From: Chlamydiales bacterium
GTDB lineage: Bacteria; Chlamydiota; Chlamydiia; Chlamydiales; Simkaniaceae
DNA length: 64,000 nucleotides
Assembly: GCA_024233515.1 (NCBI GenBank)
Contig: JACKPO010000009.1
Span: 25,844 to 89,843 of the forward strand
Direction of reading: 5' to 3'
Part shown: positions 17,545 to 25,308 of the stretch, piece by piece
Layout: every line of letters begins with the position of its first letter
Position numbering within the stretch: position 1 is the stretch's first letter
Made by a program: the position numbers and the translations under genes
Notes under the pieces: model-generated
Database searches by the model: none
What the model was told of the DNA's origin: nothing
What the model saw: the letters and a program-made list of their open reading frames with translations, nothing else

Positions 17545-18527
17545 ACACACACTCTCCTTATGGAACGAACGGTTTCACGGAGGCCAGCTTTGAGAGGCCA
17601 AATCGGCCGATACCCTAGCTGCTCCACTTTTGCCCCATCCATCGCATACCGGTAGTCATGTCCTGGACGATCGGTCACGTAGGTGATGAGGTCTCGGTCG
17701 ACCTTGTCTCCTGTTGCCTCTTCTACCACCTCGATGAGAAGGTGCAAAAGGTCGATATTTTTAAGTTCGCTCCCTCCTCCTATGTTATACACCCCTCCCT
17801 TTTTTCCGTTGAATAGAATCGTCCAAATCGCGCGGGCATGGTCTTCAACAAAGAGCCATTCACGGATATTTTCTCCCGCTCCATAGACAGGGAGTTCTTT
17901 CTTATTCAGAATGTTCTGAATCATCAAGGGGATAAATTTTTCAGGGTACTGCCCTGGCCCGTAGTTATTACTCGCATGAGAAATCGTTGTCGAGATTTTA
18001 TAGGTGACTCCATACGAGCGGACTAAATGATCCGAAGCGGCTTTTGACGCAGAGTAAGGAGAGTTCGGTTTGTAGGGAGAGGCTTCCGTAAAGACTCCCT
18101 CTTTGCCGAGAGCGCCATAGACTTCATCCGTTGAAATATGGTGGAAGTGAATTTCAGGATGGCGACGGACAAACTCGAGAAGGTGGTAGGTTCCCATGAT
18201 GTTCGTCTGCATAAAAGCATCAGGACCCGTAATGCTCCGATCGACATGGGTCTCTGCTGCAAAATGGACGATCGCATCAATCGGGCGCTCTTTCTGGATC
18301 TGTTCTAAAAGCGCTTCGTCTTGAATATCGCCTTGGCAGAAGGAGTAATTTACGCAGTCTTTTACTGATTCCAAATTTTCTAAGTTGCCGGCATAAGTTA
18401 AGAGGTCAAGGTTGGTGACATGTCCTTGAAAGTTTTCCTGCTTCAAAACGAAGCGGATGAACGCAGATCCCATGAACCCTGCCCCGCCGGTGACAAGAAT
18501 ATGTGCATTATTTAGGTCTAAGTGCAT
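17541..18527 (-). CDS. rfbB: dTDP-glucose 4,6-dehydratase
   Basis: 328 residues, extended SDR family. NAD-binding G-G-A-G-F-M-G-S near residue 14, catalytic T-D-E-V-Y-G near residue 120 with the Asp-Glu pair typical of dehydratases, and Y-S-A-S-K-A near residue 150. N-N-Y-G-P-x-Q-x-P-E-K-F-I-P and the later R-P-G-H-D-x-R-Y motif are specific to RmlB. It makes dTDP-4-keto-6-deoxyglucose. The start lies inside the 3' end of rfbD (20-base overlap). Confidence 0.94.
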   Translation of the reverse strand: MHLDLNNAHILVTGGAGFMGSAFIRFVLKQENFQGHVTNLDLLTYAGNLENLESVKDCVNYSFCQGDIQDEALLEQIQKERPIDAIVHFAAETHVDRSITGPDAFMQTNIMGTYHLLEFVRRHPEIHFHHISTDEVYGALGKEGVFTEASPYKPNSPYSASKAASDHLVRSYGVTYKISTTISHASNNYGPGQYPEKFIPLMIQNILNKKELPVYGAGENIREWLFVEDHARAIWTILFNGKKGGVYNIGGGSELKNIDLLHLLIEVVEEATGDKVDRDLITYVTDRPGHDYRYAMDGAKVEQLGYRPIWPLKAGLRETVRSIRRVCV

Positions 18528-19347
18528 GTTCTATGACCTCCTCTAGAGCTAAAACCCAGTGTCTGGGTGTAAAATGATCGGTTTCTAGGACGGATGAGCG
18601 GGGACGCTTTGCTTTGGTTTCAAACTCATCACTTGATATTGGCTCCACTTTTTTGCAACGAATCTTCTTTTTCTGGGAGAGTTTTTTCTGAATCGTTTCG
18701 GCAAACTCATGCCATGTCGTCTCCCCATCATTGGCAAAATGGAAGGTTCCCGCATCGTCAAGCATCGATAAGACTGCCTCTGCTAAGTCATCAGCATAAG
18801 TGGGACGTCCCTTCTGGTCACTCACCACATGAAGGGCTTCTTTTTCGTCCATGAGGGTCATCATCTTCTTGACAAAGTCTTTCCCCTCTCTGCCAAAAAG
18901 CCATGAGGTCCGTATGAGAAGAGCCTCGGGATAGTGCTCGAAAAGTAACCGCTCTCCGAGTTCCTTACTCTTCCCATATTCTGAAAGGGGCGCTTTTTCA
19001 TCATCTTCTCGGTACCCTTCTTTTTCCCCATCGAAGACATAGTCCGTAGAAAAATGGATCAGTCGGTTCCCCTTTTCTTGGGAAAGTTTAGCTAAGAGTC
19101 CTACTGCCCGGCCGTTGAGGGCATGGGCTTTTTCCTTTTCCACTTCTGCTTGATCAACAGCAGTGTATCCAGAACAGTTGATGATATGGGTAAATTCTAA
19201 CGTTTCAAACTGCGCACGGAGAGCCTCCTCACTCTTAATATCAACCTCCTTTCTAGAGGTCATAAAGTAGGGAATTCCCTTTTGCTGACACTTCCGTTGC
19301 ATCGCTCTTGCAAGCATACCCCATCTTCCAATAATCCAAACCTTCAT
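18508..19347 (-). CDS. rfbD: dTDP-4-dehydrorhamnose reductase
   Basis: 279 residues from ATG 19347, which overlaps the rfbC stop as ATGA and has gaggtgg upstream; the frame is open further up but only inside rfbC. N-terminal V-W-I-I-G-R-W-G-M-L is a variant of the G-x-x-G-x-L Rossmann motif (a Trp replaces the second usual Gly-Gln pair). I-N-C-x-G-Y-T-A-V-D-Q-A-E, F-S-T-D-Y-V-F-D-G and Y-G-x-S-K-x-x-G-E are characteristic of RmlD. It completes dTDP-L-rhamnose by reduction. Confidence 0.9.
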   Translation of the reverse strand: MKVWIIGRWGMLARAMQRKCQQKGIPYFMTSRKEVDIKSEEALRAQFETLEFTHIINCSGYTAVDQAEVEKEKAHALNGRAVGLLAKLSQEKGNRLIHFSTDYVFDGEKEGYREDDEKAPLSEYGKSKELGERLLFEHYPEALLIRTSWLFGREGKDFVKKMMTLMDEKEALHVVSDQKGRPTYADDLAEAVLSMLDDAGTFHFANDGETTWHEFAETIQKKLSQKKKIRCKKVEPISSDEFETKAKRPRSSVLETDHFTPRHWVLALEEVIEHALRPK

Positions 19348-19880
19348 GACCACCTCAACTCGTAAAAATAGGGACATTGTTGGTCTCTTTCTGAAACAAT
19401 CGGATCTTTCACGGGCCATTTGATCCCAATTTCAGGATCGTCAAAACGAAATCCTTTTTCTGTTTCATGATTGTAGACACTACTTGTTTTATAAAGGACG
19501 TGCGCTTCGTCGCTTAAAACGCAAAACCCGTGAGCAAATCCGACAGGAATGTAAAGCTGATGATGATTCTCCCCGTCTAAAACTGTTCCAACCCATTTTC
19601 CAAAGGTCGGAGAATTGGGTCGAATGTCGACCACCACATCATAAATTTGACCCGATGCGACCCGAACCAACTTGGCTTGTCCCGGCTTAGATTGGAAGTG
19701 CATCCCACGGATCACCCCCTTCCCTGAACAGGAGTGGTTATCCTGCACAAACTCATCATCAATCCCCAATGCGCGATACTTAACAGCTTGGTGACTTTCT
19801 AAAAAGTACCCCCGCCCATCGCGGAAAACTTGGGGAGAAATAAGCTTCACACCCTGTAAACTTAAATCTTCAATTTTCAT
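19344..19880 (-). CDS. rfbC: dTDP-4-dehydrorhamnose 3,5-epimerase
   Basis: 178 residues, standard length. RmlC cupin motifs: F-V-Q-D-N-H-S, G-V-I-R-G-M-H-F-Q with the catalytic His, V-V-D-I-R-x-x-S-P-T-F-G-K-W and P-x-G-F-A-H-G-F. It epimerises the 4-keto sugar before RfbD. First gene of the rfbC-rfbD-rfbB-kdsB operon. rfbA, the thymidylyltransferase needed for the first step, is not in the window. Confidence 0.94.
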   Translation of the reverse strand: MKIEDLSLQGVKLISPQVFRDGRGYFLESHQAVKYRALGIDDEFVQDNHSCSGKGVIRGMHFQSKPGQAKLVRVASGQIYDVVVDIRPNSPTFGKWVGTVLDGENHHQLYIPVGFAHGFCVLSDEAHVLYKTSSVYNHETEKGFRFDDPEIGIKWPVKDPIVSERDQQCPYFYELRWS

Positions 19881-19909
19881 AACTTATCACTATACCAGAA
19901 CGAGAAAAT

Positions 19910-20605
19910 TTAGGATAGAGCGACCAATGTGCCGTGGTGAAAGGTATCACGATTACGGCGATAGGAATAACACTCTTTTTCATTGGAAAAAGTACAGATT
20001 TCTGCCACTTCAATCTGCTCTTCTGGGACCCCAGCTTCCATCAGCTGCATCCGACTGATCTCCCAAAAATCAAAGTAAAGCGGCTTGACTTGGAAAGGCC
20101 AAAAATGCTCTGGCAGCTCCTCTTGATAATGTTTAAATTCTGCAGCCTCAGGGCCCAAACTTGGACCAATACATACAATGAGATCCTCAGGATCGGTCCC
20201 ATAGCGGCGACCCATTTGATCGATAGTCTCTTGATAAATATTAGCCACACTCCCCCGCCAACCACAATGAACATTGGCAACAACATGGCGGACAGGATCA
20301 TAGAAAATGGTCCCCTGGCAGTCGGCATGACGAATCAGCAACCCAACCTCTTTTTTAGCAGTTAGCGCCCCATCATAATTTTCATAAAGGCCACCCCCCT
20401 CTACTTCCACAATGTCTTTTTTGTGGCACTGTTTGAGTCGGGCAAGGTGTTTGAGATCAAAAAGTTCTTGGACCACTGGTCCATTCTCCTCAACGGCTCT
20501 TTCCCCAAGAGGGAGCCCCAAGAAAACGGCATGCTTGACCTCTGGGAAGAGTTGCAAGAGTTCGAACTCAAGCCAGGTCGTTCCATTTTTCTTTTTTCTA
20601 AGCAT
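19910..20605 (-). CDS. pgeF: YfiH/PgeF-family protein (multicopper 'laccase-domain' purine nucleosidase)
   Basis: 231 residues. Conserved family motifs: L-I-R-H-A-D-C-Q-G, N-V-H-C-G-W-R-G-S, C-I-G-P-S-L-G and C-T-F-S-N-E-x-E-C-Y-S-Y-R-R. The His and Cys residues in these motifs form the zinc site. Members hydrolyse or phosphorolyse purine nucleosides and, as PgeF, have been linked to peptidoglycan editing. The protein is slightly short at the N terminus compared with relatives, but all active-site motifs are present. It lies 29 bases upstream of rfbC and may be co-transcribed. Confidence 0.85.
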   Translation of the reverse strand: MLRKKKNGTTWLEFELLQLFPEVKHAVFLGLPLGERAVEENGPVVQELFDLKHLARLKQCHKKDIVEVEGGGLYENYDGALTAKKEVGLLIRHADCQGTIFYDPVRHVVANVHCGWRGSVANIYQETIDQMGRRYGTDPEDLIVCIGPSLGPEAAEFKHYQEELPEHFWPFQVKPLYFDFWEISRMQLMEAGVPEEQIEVAEICTFSNEKECYSYRRNRDTFHHGTLVALS

Positions 20606-20676
20606 TCGATGTGTTATGAGCTGTTACAAGCTAAGTATAGGTGTTCGAAGGTATTTCTAGCAATGGGAGTTTACGA

Positions 20677-22089
20677 GTGATTCACCTAGGAAATGTTGGC
20701 TCCTATATTGGAGAACTATGGCATCTTGAAGGAAAGGTCAAACCTTTGATTTCTCCTGTTACAGGAGAAGAATGGGGGAAACTCCACCTCGCAACAGAGG
20801 AAGAGATCTCTCATGCGATCGATTATGTGAGAAAAGAGCCCATCATCGACCTCCCTCCTTATAAAAGGAGTGAAATTCTTAAGAAAATTCGCGTCGCTCT
20901 TCTCGATAATAAAGAGGATTTAGCCCATGCCATCACTTTGGAGATGGGAAAACCCGTTGCCGAAGCAAGAGGAGAGGTGACCTATGCTGCCAACTATTTC
21001 GGCTGGTTTGCAGAAGAAGCTAAACGGATTTATGGGAAAGAGCTTCCCTCCTCTAAAGAGAACAAGAAGCTTGAAGTGATCTATGAACCGATTGGACCGA
21101 CAGCAGTGATCACTCCATGGAATTTCCCTCTTGCAATGGCGGCAAGAAAGATCGCTCCGGCAATTGCTGCAGGCTGTCCAGTCATTGTCAAGCCAAGCTC
21201 TTACACCCCTGGCACCTTCCTCATGATGACCACAATTTGTTATCAGACAGAACTCCCTCCCAATGCACTCCATGCCCTTGTTGGAGAAACAGAAAAGATC
21301 GGAAAAGCTCTAATGGAAGCGCCTCATATTCGAAAGGTCTCCTTCACAGGAAGCTATGAGGCTGGCCGTGAACTTTACATTCTAGGAGCACGGACCCTTA
21401 AAAAAGCAACGATGGAACTCGGCGGGAATGCTCCCCTCATCATCTTTGATGATGCCAACCTCGATACAGCCATCGAAGGAGCCATTGCCTCAAAGTTTCG
21501 GATGAGTGGTCAAACCTGTGTCTGCACCAACCGTTTGTTCGTCCACAAAAAAATTCTCCCCTCATTTCTCCCTCGCTTTATCGAAAAAGTGCGAGCGCTA
21601 AAAATCGGTGACCCCTTGATTGAAGAGACCGAACTTAGCACCACCCTTCATCCTCAATCTCTTGAAAAAGCCAAAGCGCATGTTGAAGATGCCATCAAGA
21701 AAGGAGCTCAAGCCCACCTTCATGCCAAACACCCCTATGAACCTGAAATTCTCACAGGTGTGACTCCCACCATGCAAATCTTCGGAGAAGAAACTTTTGG
21801 CCCCGTCGCTCCCATCATCGAATTTGAAACCGAAGAGGAGGTCATTCAACTCGCAAATCAAACCCCCTACGGATTGGCTGCATACGTTTTTACGGAAGGG
21901 CTTAAACGATCTGAACGGTTAATCCGAGCACTGCAATTTGGAATCATTGGTCTGAATGATGGCTCTCCGAGCGCCGTAGAAGGCTCCTTTGGGGGAATCA
22001 AAGATTCTGGTTTTGGTCGTGAAGGAGGACCAACAGGAATCTACGAGTACCTGACGGAAAAGTTTATTTCCCAAAAAATAGGGGATTAA
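20677..22089 (+). CDS. NAD(P)-dependent aldehyde dehydrogenase (succinate-semialdehyde dehydrogenase-like)
   Basis: 470 residues from the GTG at 20677, which has gggag 7 bases upstream; the frame is open from 20641 (another GTG) without a ribosome site. ALDH motifs are complete: P-W-N-F-P near residue 135, K-P-S near 160, F-T-G-S near 215, catalytic Glu in E-L-G-G-N-A-P near 245 and catalytic Cys in G-Q-T-C-V-C near 280. The spacing and E-M-G-K-P segment best fit the GabD/succinate-semialdehyde group, but substrate cannot be decided from sequence. Divergent from pgeF. Confidence 0.85.
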   Translation: MIHLGNVGSYIGELWHLEGKVKPLISPVTGEEWGKLHLATEEEISHAIDYVRKEPIIDLPPYKRSEILKKIRVALLDNKEDLAHAITLEMGKPVAEARGEVTYAANYFGWFAEEAKRIYGKELPSSKENKKLEVIYEPIGPTAVITPWNFPLAMAARKIAPAIAAGCPVIVKPSSYTPGTFLMMTTICYQTELPPNALHALVGETEKIGKALMEAPHIRKVSFTGSYEAGRELYILGARTLKKATMELGGNAPLIIFDDANLDTAIEGAIASKFRMSGQTCVCTNRLFVHKKILPSFLPRFIEKVRALKIGDPLIEETELSTTLHPQSLEKAKAHVEDAIKKGAQAHLHAKHPYEPEILTGVTPTMQIFGEETFGPVAPIIEFETEEEVIQLANQTPYGLAAYVFTEGLKRSERLIRALQFGIIGLNDGSPSAVEGSFGGIKDSGFGREGGPTGIYEYLTEKFISQKIGD

Positions 22090-22119
22090 CCCAAGTTTGG
22101 ACACCATCCACAAAATGCG

Positions 22120-22178
22120 CAGCCTAACAAGCTTTCTTATTTTGACGTAAATCATTTTTTCGTGAGAAAATTAGGCTG
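22120..22178. repeat. Inverted repeat upstream of the CPBP protease gene
   Basis: CAGCCTAA (22120-22127) pairs with TTAGGCTG (22171-22178), with a shorter TTTCT/AGAAA pair inside. It occupies most of the 98-base spacer before the gene at 22188. No T run follows, so it is not a classical terminator. Confidence 0.45.
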
Positions 22179-22187
22179 GAAAAAGTT

Positions 22188-23063
22188 ATGAGCTATTTAA
22201 CCTTCATTCATCACCCTCTTTCGTCCCTCGCTTTTGCCTCCTTGATTCTTGCGTTTATCAGTTTGTGGATTCACCGTTCCCCATGGCTTTGGGGCTCTTT
22301 TATCGCTATCAGTTCTATCTTTGGAATTATGGGGAAACTGATCGACTTTAAGATCTTTGTTGCCCTTGGCCTTCTCTGCGGCACGCATTACGTTCTGACT
22401 GCAAAACTCCGGGGGATTCCCCGTCTAATTACAATCTTGATCGCTTTTTTTATTTCCATTGCTCTCATGGGACATTTCTTCCCGGGGTTTCACAATTGGC
22501 TCATTGCAAACAAAGTTCAAGTCAGCAAACATGCTTATCCCTATACACTTTATCTCAACTTCGATAAGCCTTTTATTGGATTTTTCCCTCTTGCGATTTC
22601 AATTCCCCTCCTCTCTAGAATGCATCTCCGCTCTGTTGCCCTCAAAACAATTGCACTGACAGCGCTGGGCGTTATCATCTTGATGGTTATAGCCCTCTAT
22701 CTTCATCTTGTTGAAATCGATCTAAAACTTCCCGGAATGACCCCAATTTGGCTCATCACCAATCTCTTTTTTGTCTCTATTCCTGAAGAGGCATTCTTTC
22801 GCGGCTTTTTACAACGGGAAATCACTGATTATCTCAACACAAAATGGGCAGGCCCTTTCAGTGTGATCGTGGTGTCCCTCCTTTTTGCTCTCATCCACTT
22901 CACCTTTATCCGCGACCTCTCTTTCCTTTCTCTTACCTTCATCGCAAGCCTAATCTATGGAAGCATCTATCAAATGACCCGCTCCATTGAAAGTAGTATC
23001 TTCTGCCACTACCTTTTCAATGTCGTTCACTTGTTCTGCTTCACCTACCCTGCCCTTAAATAA
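22188..23063 (+). CDS. CPBP-family intramembrane glutamic protease (CAAX protease-like)
   Basis: 291 residues with about eight membrane helices. The Abi/CPBP signature is complete: P-E-E-A-F-F-R-G-F-L (about 200-209) with the Glu-Glu-xxx-Arg motif, A-L-I-H-F-T-F with the second-site His, and S-I-F-C-H-Y-L-F-N-V-V-H near the C terminus with the third-site His/Asn. It is a membrane protease of unknown substrate. Stops convergently 8 bases from the gene at 23072. Confidence 0.85.
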   Translation: MSYLTFIHHPLSSLAFASLILAFISLWIHRSPWLWGSFIAISSIFGIMGKLIDFKIFVALGLLCGTHYVLTAKLRGIPRLITILIAFFISIALMGHFFPGFHNWLIANKVQVSKHAYPYTLYLNFDKPFIGFFPLAISIPLLSRMHLRSVALKTIALTALGVIILMVIALYLHLVEIDLKLPGMTPIWLITNLFFVSIPEEAFFRGFLQREITDYLNTKWAGPFSVIVVSLLFALIHFTFIRDLSFLSLTFIASLIYGSIYQMTRSIESSIFCHYLFNVVHLFCFTYPALK

Positions 23064-23071
23064 AAGGGTGG

Positions 23072-23500
23072 TTAATAATTTGAATAAGGGTTGGAACCCT
23101 TTCCATTTGATGAGCCGTAATTGCTGTAAGGATTTTGCTGTTGTTGTTGAGAGGAGGACTGTTGTCCACTCGTTTCGTTTTTCTGATTTTGGCGCGCTGT
23201 TTTCATGACCGCTTCAACTGCCTCATCAGGAGTGATATTTGTTTTTTGCCCAGTCAGCTTTTCTACTTCTGAAGAAGCAAGGGTCATCGCTTCAATTCTC
23301 TGCGATACAGAAAAGTGACGGCAAAACATCGTCCGATGCATGTCACTGAGCTGCGATGCAAATTGTTGCTCATCACTGGAAAGATGGGAGCAATCTGAAG
23401 AAACTTGCATCGAATTCGAGTTACTTTGTGGCGTTTGGTGCGTTCCATTGGCACCATAACAGAGCGCTGAAAGACTAAGAATAGTGGCGAGTTTTTTCAT
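23072..23500 (-). CDS. Small secreted protein with Gln/Asn-rich C-terminal repeats, unknown
   Basis: 142 residues. Signal peptide M-K-K-L-A-T-I-L-S-L-S, cleaved near Y-G-A-N-G. The middle (about residues 40-100) is a helical domain containing M-F-C-R-H-F-S and a T-P-D-E-A-V-E-A-V-M-K motif. The end is low-complexity: a Gln run, then N-P-Y-S-N-Y-G-S and a second N-P-Y-S-N-Y. Two cysteines in the mature part could form a disulphide. I do not recognise the family. Periplasmic or exported by inference from the signal. Confidence 0.7.
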   Translation of the reverse strand: MKKLATILSLSALCYGANGTHQTPQSNSNSMQVSSDCSHLSSDEQQFASQLSDMHRTMFCRHFSVSQRIEAMTLASSEVEKLTGQKTNITPDEAVEAVMKTARQNQKNETSGQQSSSQQQQQNPYSNYGSSNGKGSNPYSNY

Positions 23501-23583
23501 GGATGCATCTCCTTAACGACTTTTTTCAACGAATAACACAACAATTTTGATAATAAAAGAACTTTCTACTATAGCTAAAAAGC

Positions 23584-24096
23584 ATGACAGAAAGACCGTT
23601 AGAATGTAGTCAATGTAAGAAGTGTGCCGATGTTCTCTATACTGAAATGGTAGAGGGAACAGCAACGACTCTTGAAATGTGTCGCGATTGCCCGATCCTC
23701 AAACAGAAGCTCGAAGGGAGAAAGGGAACTCAGGCCACATCAAAAAAAGAAGAGGGAATCTGCTGCAGCCACTGCCATACCTCTCTTGAATCTGTTTTAA
23801 TGGGAGAGCCGCTGGGATGCCAAGAATGCTACCATGTTTTCCAAGATGTCTTGAGCGATCAACTCCTGGAAACTCAACTAATCTCCCCCCGACTCAAACA
23901 GAATCCTTCTCGCCCCACTCCAACTTTTCACATGGGAAAAACACCTTTTCTTGGGAAAAACCCCGACCAAGCACATAAACTTCGCGATTTGAACGAAGCG
24001 CTGAGCCAAGCGCTTAAAGGGGAAAATTATGAAGAAGCAGCATGGATCCGCGATCAAATCAACTCTTTGACCAAGGCAACGGATGAGCACCCCTAA
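23584..24096 (+). CDS. mcsA: McsA-like zinc-binding protein (UvrB/UvrC motif)
   Basis: 170 residues. Four CxxC-type knuckles (C-S-Q-C, C-R-D-C, C-S-H-C, C-Q-E-C) spread over residues 7-75 form two zinc sites. The C terminus has a UVR helical hairpin, L-R-D-L-N-E-A-L through Y-E-E-A-A-x-I-R-D-Q-I. McsA normally activates the protein-arginine kinase McsB. The mcsB frame starts inside this gene (14-base overlap), so the pair is coupled. Corresponds in position to CT676 of Chlamydia. Confidence 0.88.
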   Translation: MTERPLECSQCKKCADVLYTEMVEGTATTLEMCRDCPILKQKLEGRKGTQATSKKEEGICCSHCHTSLESVLMGEPLGCQECYHVFQDVLSDQLLETQLISPRLKQNPSRPTPTFHMGKTPFLGKNPDQAHKLRDLNEALSQALKGENYEEAAWIRDQINSLTKATDEHP

Positions 24097-25144
24097 CCGG
24101 TTTTTACAACTCAAAGACAACGCGTTTTGGGGAAAAAGTGACACCCCGATCTGGATTGCTTCGAGTTTTTTTCTGAAACGAAATATTGCGTCTAGTCCCT
24201 TTCCCCAAAAGTTGGACCAAAACCATTCTCAAACTCTCTTGGACTCTTTGAAAGAGACACTCCTCGATGTAAAAGGGCTTGACACTCCTCAATTCTTCGC
24301 CTTGGAACATATTAAAGGAGCTGAAAAAGAGTTCCTATGTGAACACTTTCTCACCACATACGACACACAACATCCCGACTGCCAGTCAGGAGTGGTCATC
24401 GATCAAACAGGAACCTTCTTAGCGATCATTAATGGAGAAGACCATCTCACATTGCAAACGATCGAGTCTCACACTGGATGGAAAGAGGCGTGGAAGAAAT
24501 TATCCGCTATTGAAGAACACCTTGCAGAAACTCACCCCTTTGCCTTTTCTAATAAGTTTGGCTATTTAACCTCAGAACTTTCCAGCTCGGGAACCGGATT
24601 AACCGTCCAATCCTTTCTCCATCTTCCCTGTCTTATCCAACTTGACCAAATCGATGACCTATTAATGCAAGAATTAGATGATGAAGTCGAAGCAATCGGT
24701 CTTTCAGGGACTGTGGATTACATCGGAGATATCGTCATCATCCAAAATCGCTTCACCTTAGGGCTGACAGAAGATCACATTTTAGAAGGAGTTCATAAGA
24801 CAGCAACAAAACTTGCCTCTGCTGAGAAGAATTTACGAACACAGATGAAAGAAACACCTGTTGCCCTCATTGTTGATAAAGTAAGTCGTGCGATTGGCCT
24901 TCTCAAACACTCCTACCAAATCGATACTAAAGAAGCACTTAATGCAATGAGTTTTATCAAACTAGGAATCGATTTGTCCTGGATCGAGGGACTTTCTGAT
25001 CAAGAAGTGAATAGAATTTTCTTCGAGCTTCGTCGCGGACATCTTTCTTTAGCAGCTCAGGAAGACCTTCCACAAGAAATGCTCGCCCAAAAACGGGCAG
25101 AGTATTTACAATCGGCTCTAAAGTCTATTGTGCTAAAGTTATGA
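24083..25144 (+). CDS. mcsB: McsB-like phosphagen kinase homologue, probably catalytically degenerate
   Basis: 353 residues, the normal McsB length, with the fold recognisable from W-I-A-S-S near residue 23 through R-R-G-H near the C terminus. Key residues are altered: the S-S-R-I-R-L-A-R-N motif reads S-S-F-F-L-K-R-N; N-E-E-D-H-L-R reads N-G-E-D-H-L-T, keeping one Glu; C-P-T-N-x-G-T-G reads E-L-S-S-S-G-T-G, without the cysteine; and the S-N-Q-x-T-L-G region reads Q-N-R-F-T-L-G. Most ATP-phosphate-binding arginines are thus missing. It may be a scaffold or a very divergent enzyme. The stop codon lies at the edge of a palindromic element. Confidence 0.8.
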   Translation: MSTPNRFLQLKDNAFWGKSDTPIWIASSFFLKRNIASSPFPQKLDQNHSQTLLDSLKETLLDVKGLDTPQFFALEHIKGAEKEFLCEHFLTTYDTQHPDCQSGVVIDQTGTFLAIINGEDHLTLQTIESHTGWKEAWKKLSAIEEHLAETHPFAFSNKFGYLTSELSSSGTGLTVQSFLHLPCLIQLDQIDDLLMQELDDEVEAIGLSGTVDYIGDIVIIQNRFTLGLTEDHILEGVHKTATKLASAEKNLRTQMKETPVALIVDKVSRAIGLLKHSYQIDTKEALNAMSFIKLGIDLSWIEGLSDQEVNRIFFELRRGHLSLAAQEDLPQEMLAQKRAEYLQSALKSIVLKL

Positions 25145-25308
25145 ACCTATCCAGAATTAAAGATACTTTTTTATTCCACTCTTTTTGGCACCTTTTTCCT
25201 TTTCATTTTGAACCCTTGTCAGTTGGACAATGTGATCAAAATGAAAAGAAAAAATCTACTCAAAAATCGAAGAAATCAAATAAATCCTTTAATTCTGGAT
25301 AGGTTCAT
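25141..25308 (+). repeat. Palindromic element copy B
   Basis: 168 bp filling the whole gap between mcsB and the next gene. Outer arms are a perfect 22-bp inverted repeat (25141-25162 and 25287-25308, starting ATGAACCTATCC). A perfect 13-bp inner stem pairs 25199-25211 with 25236-25248. Centre TTGTC-agttg-GACAA. The stem sequences are unrelated to those of copy A, but the bulge motifs (CTTTTTGGCACC, CTACTCAAAAATC) and centre are alike. The right end overlaps the ATG of the IspD-like gene. Confidence 0.85.

Noticed and set aside
25208..25306. N-terminal extension of the IspD-like gene
   Set aside because: These codons lie within palindromic element B; the family start motif begins right after ATG 25307.
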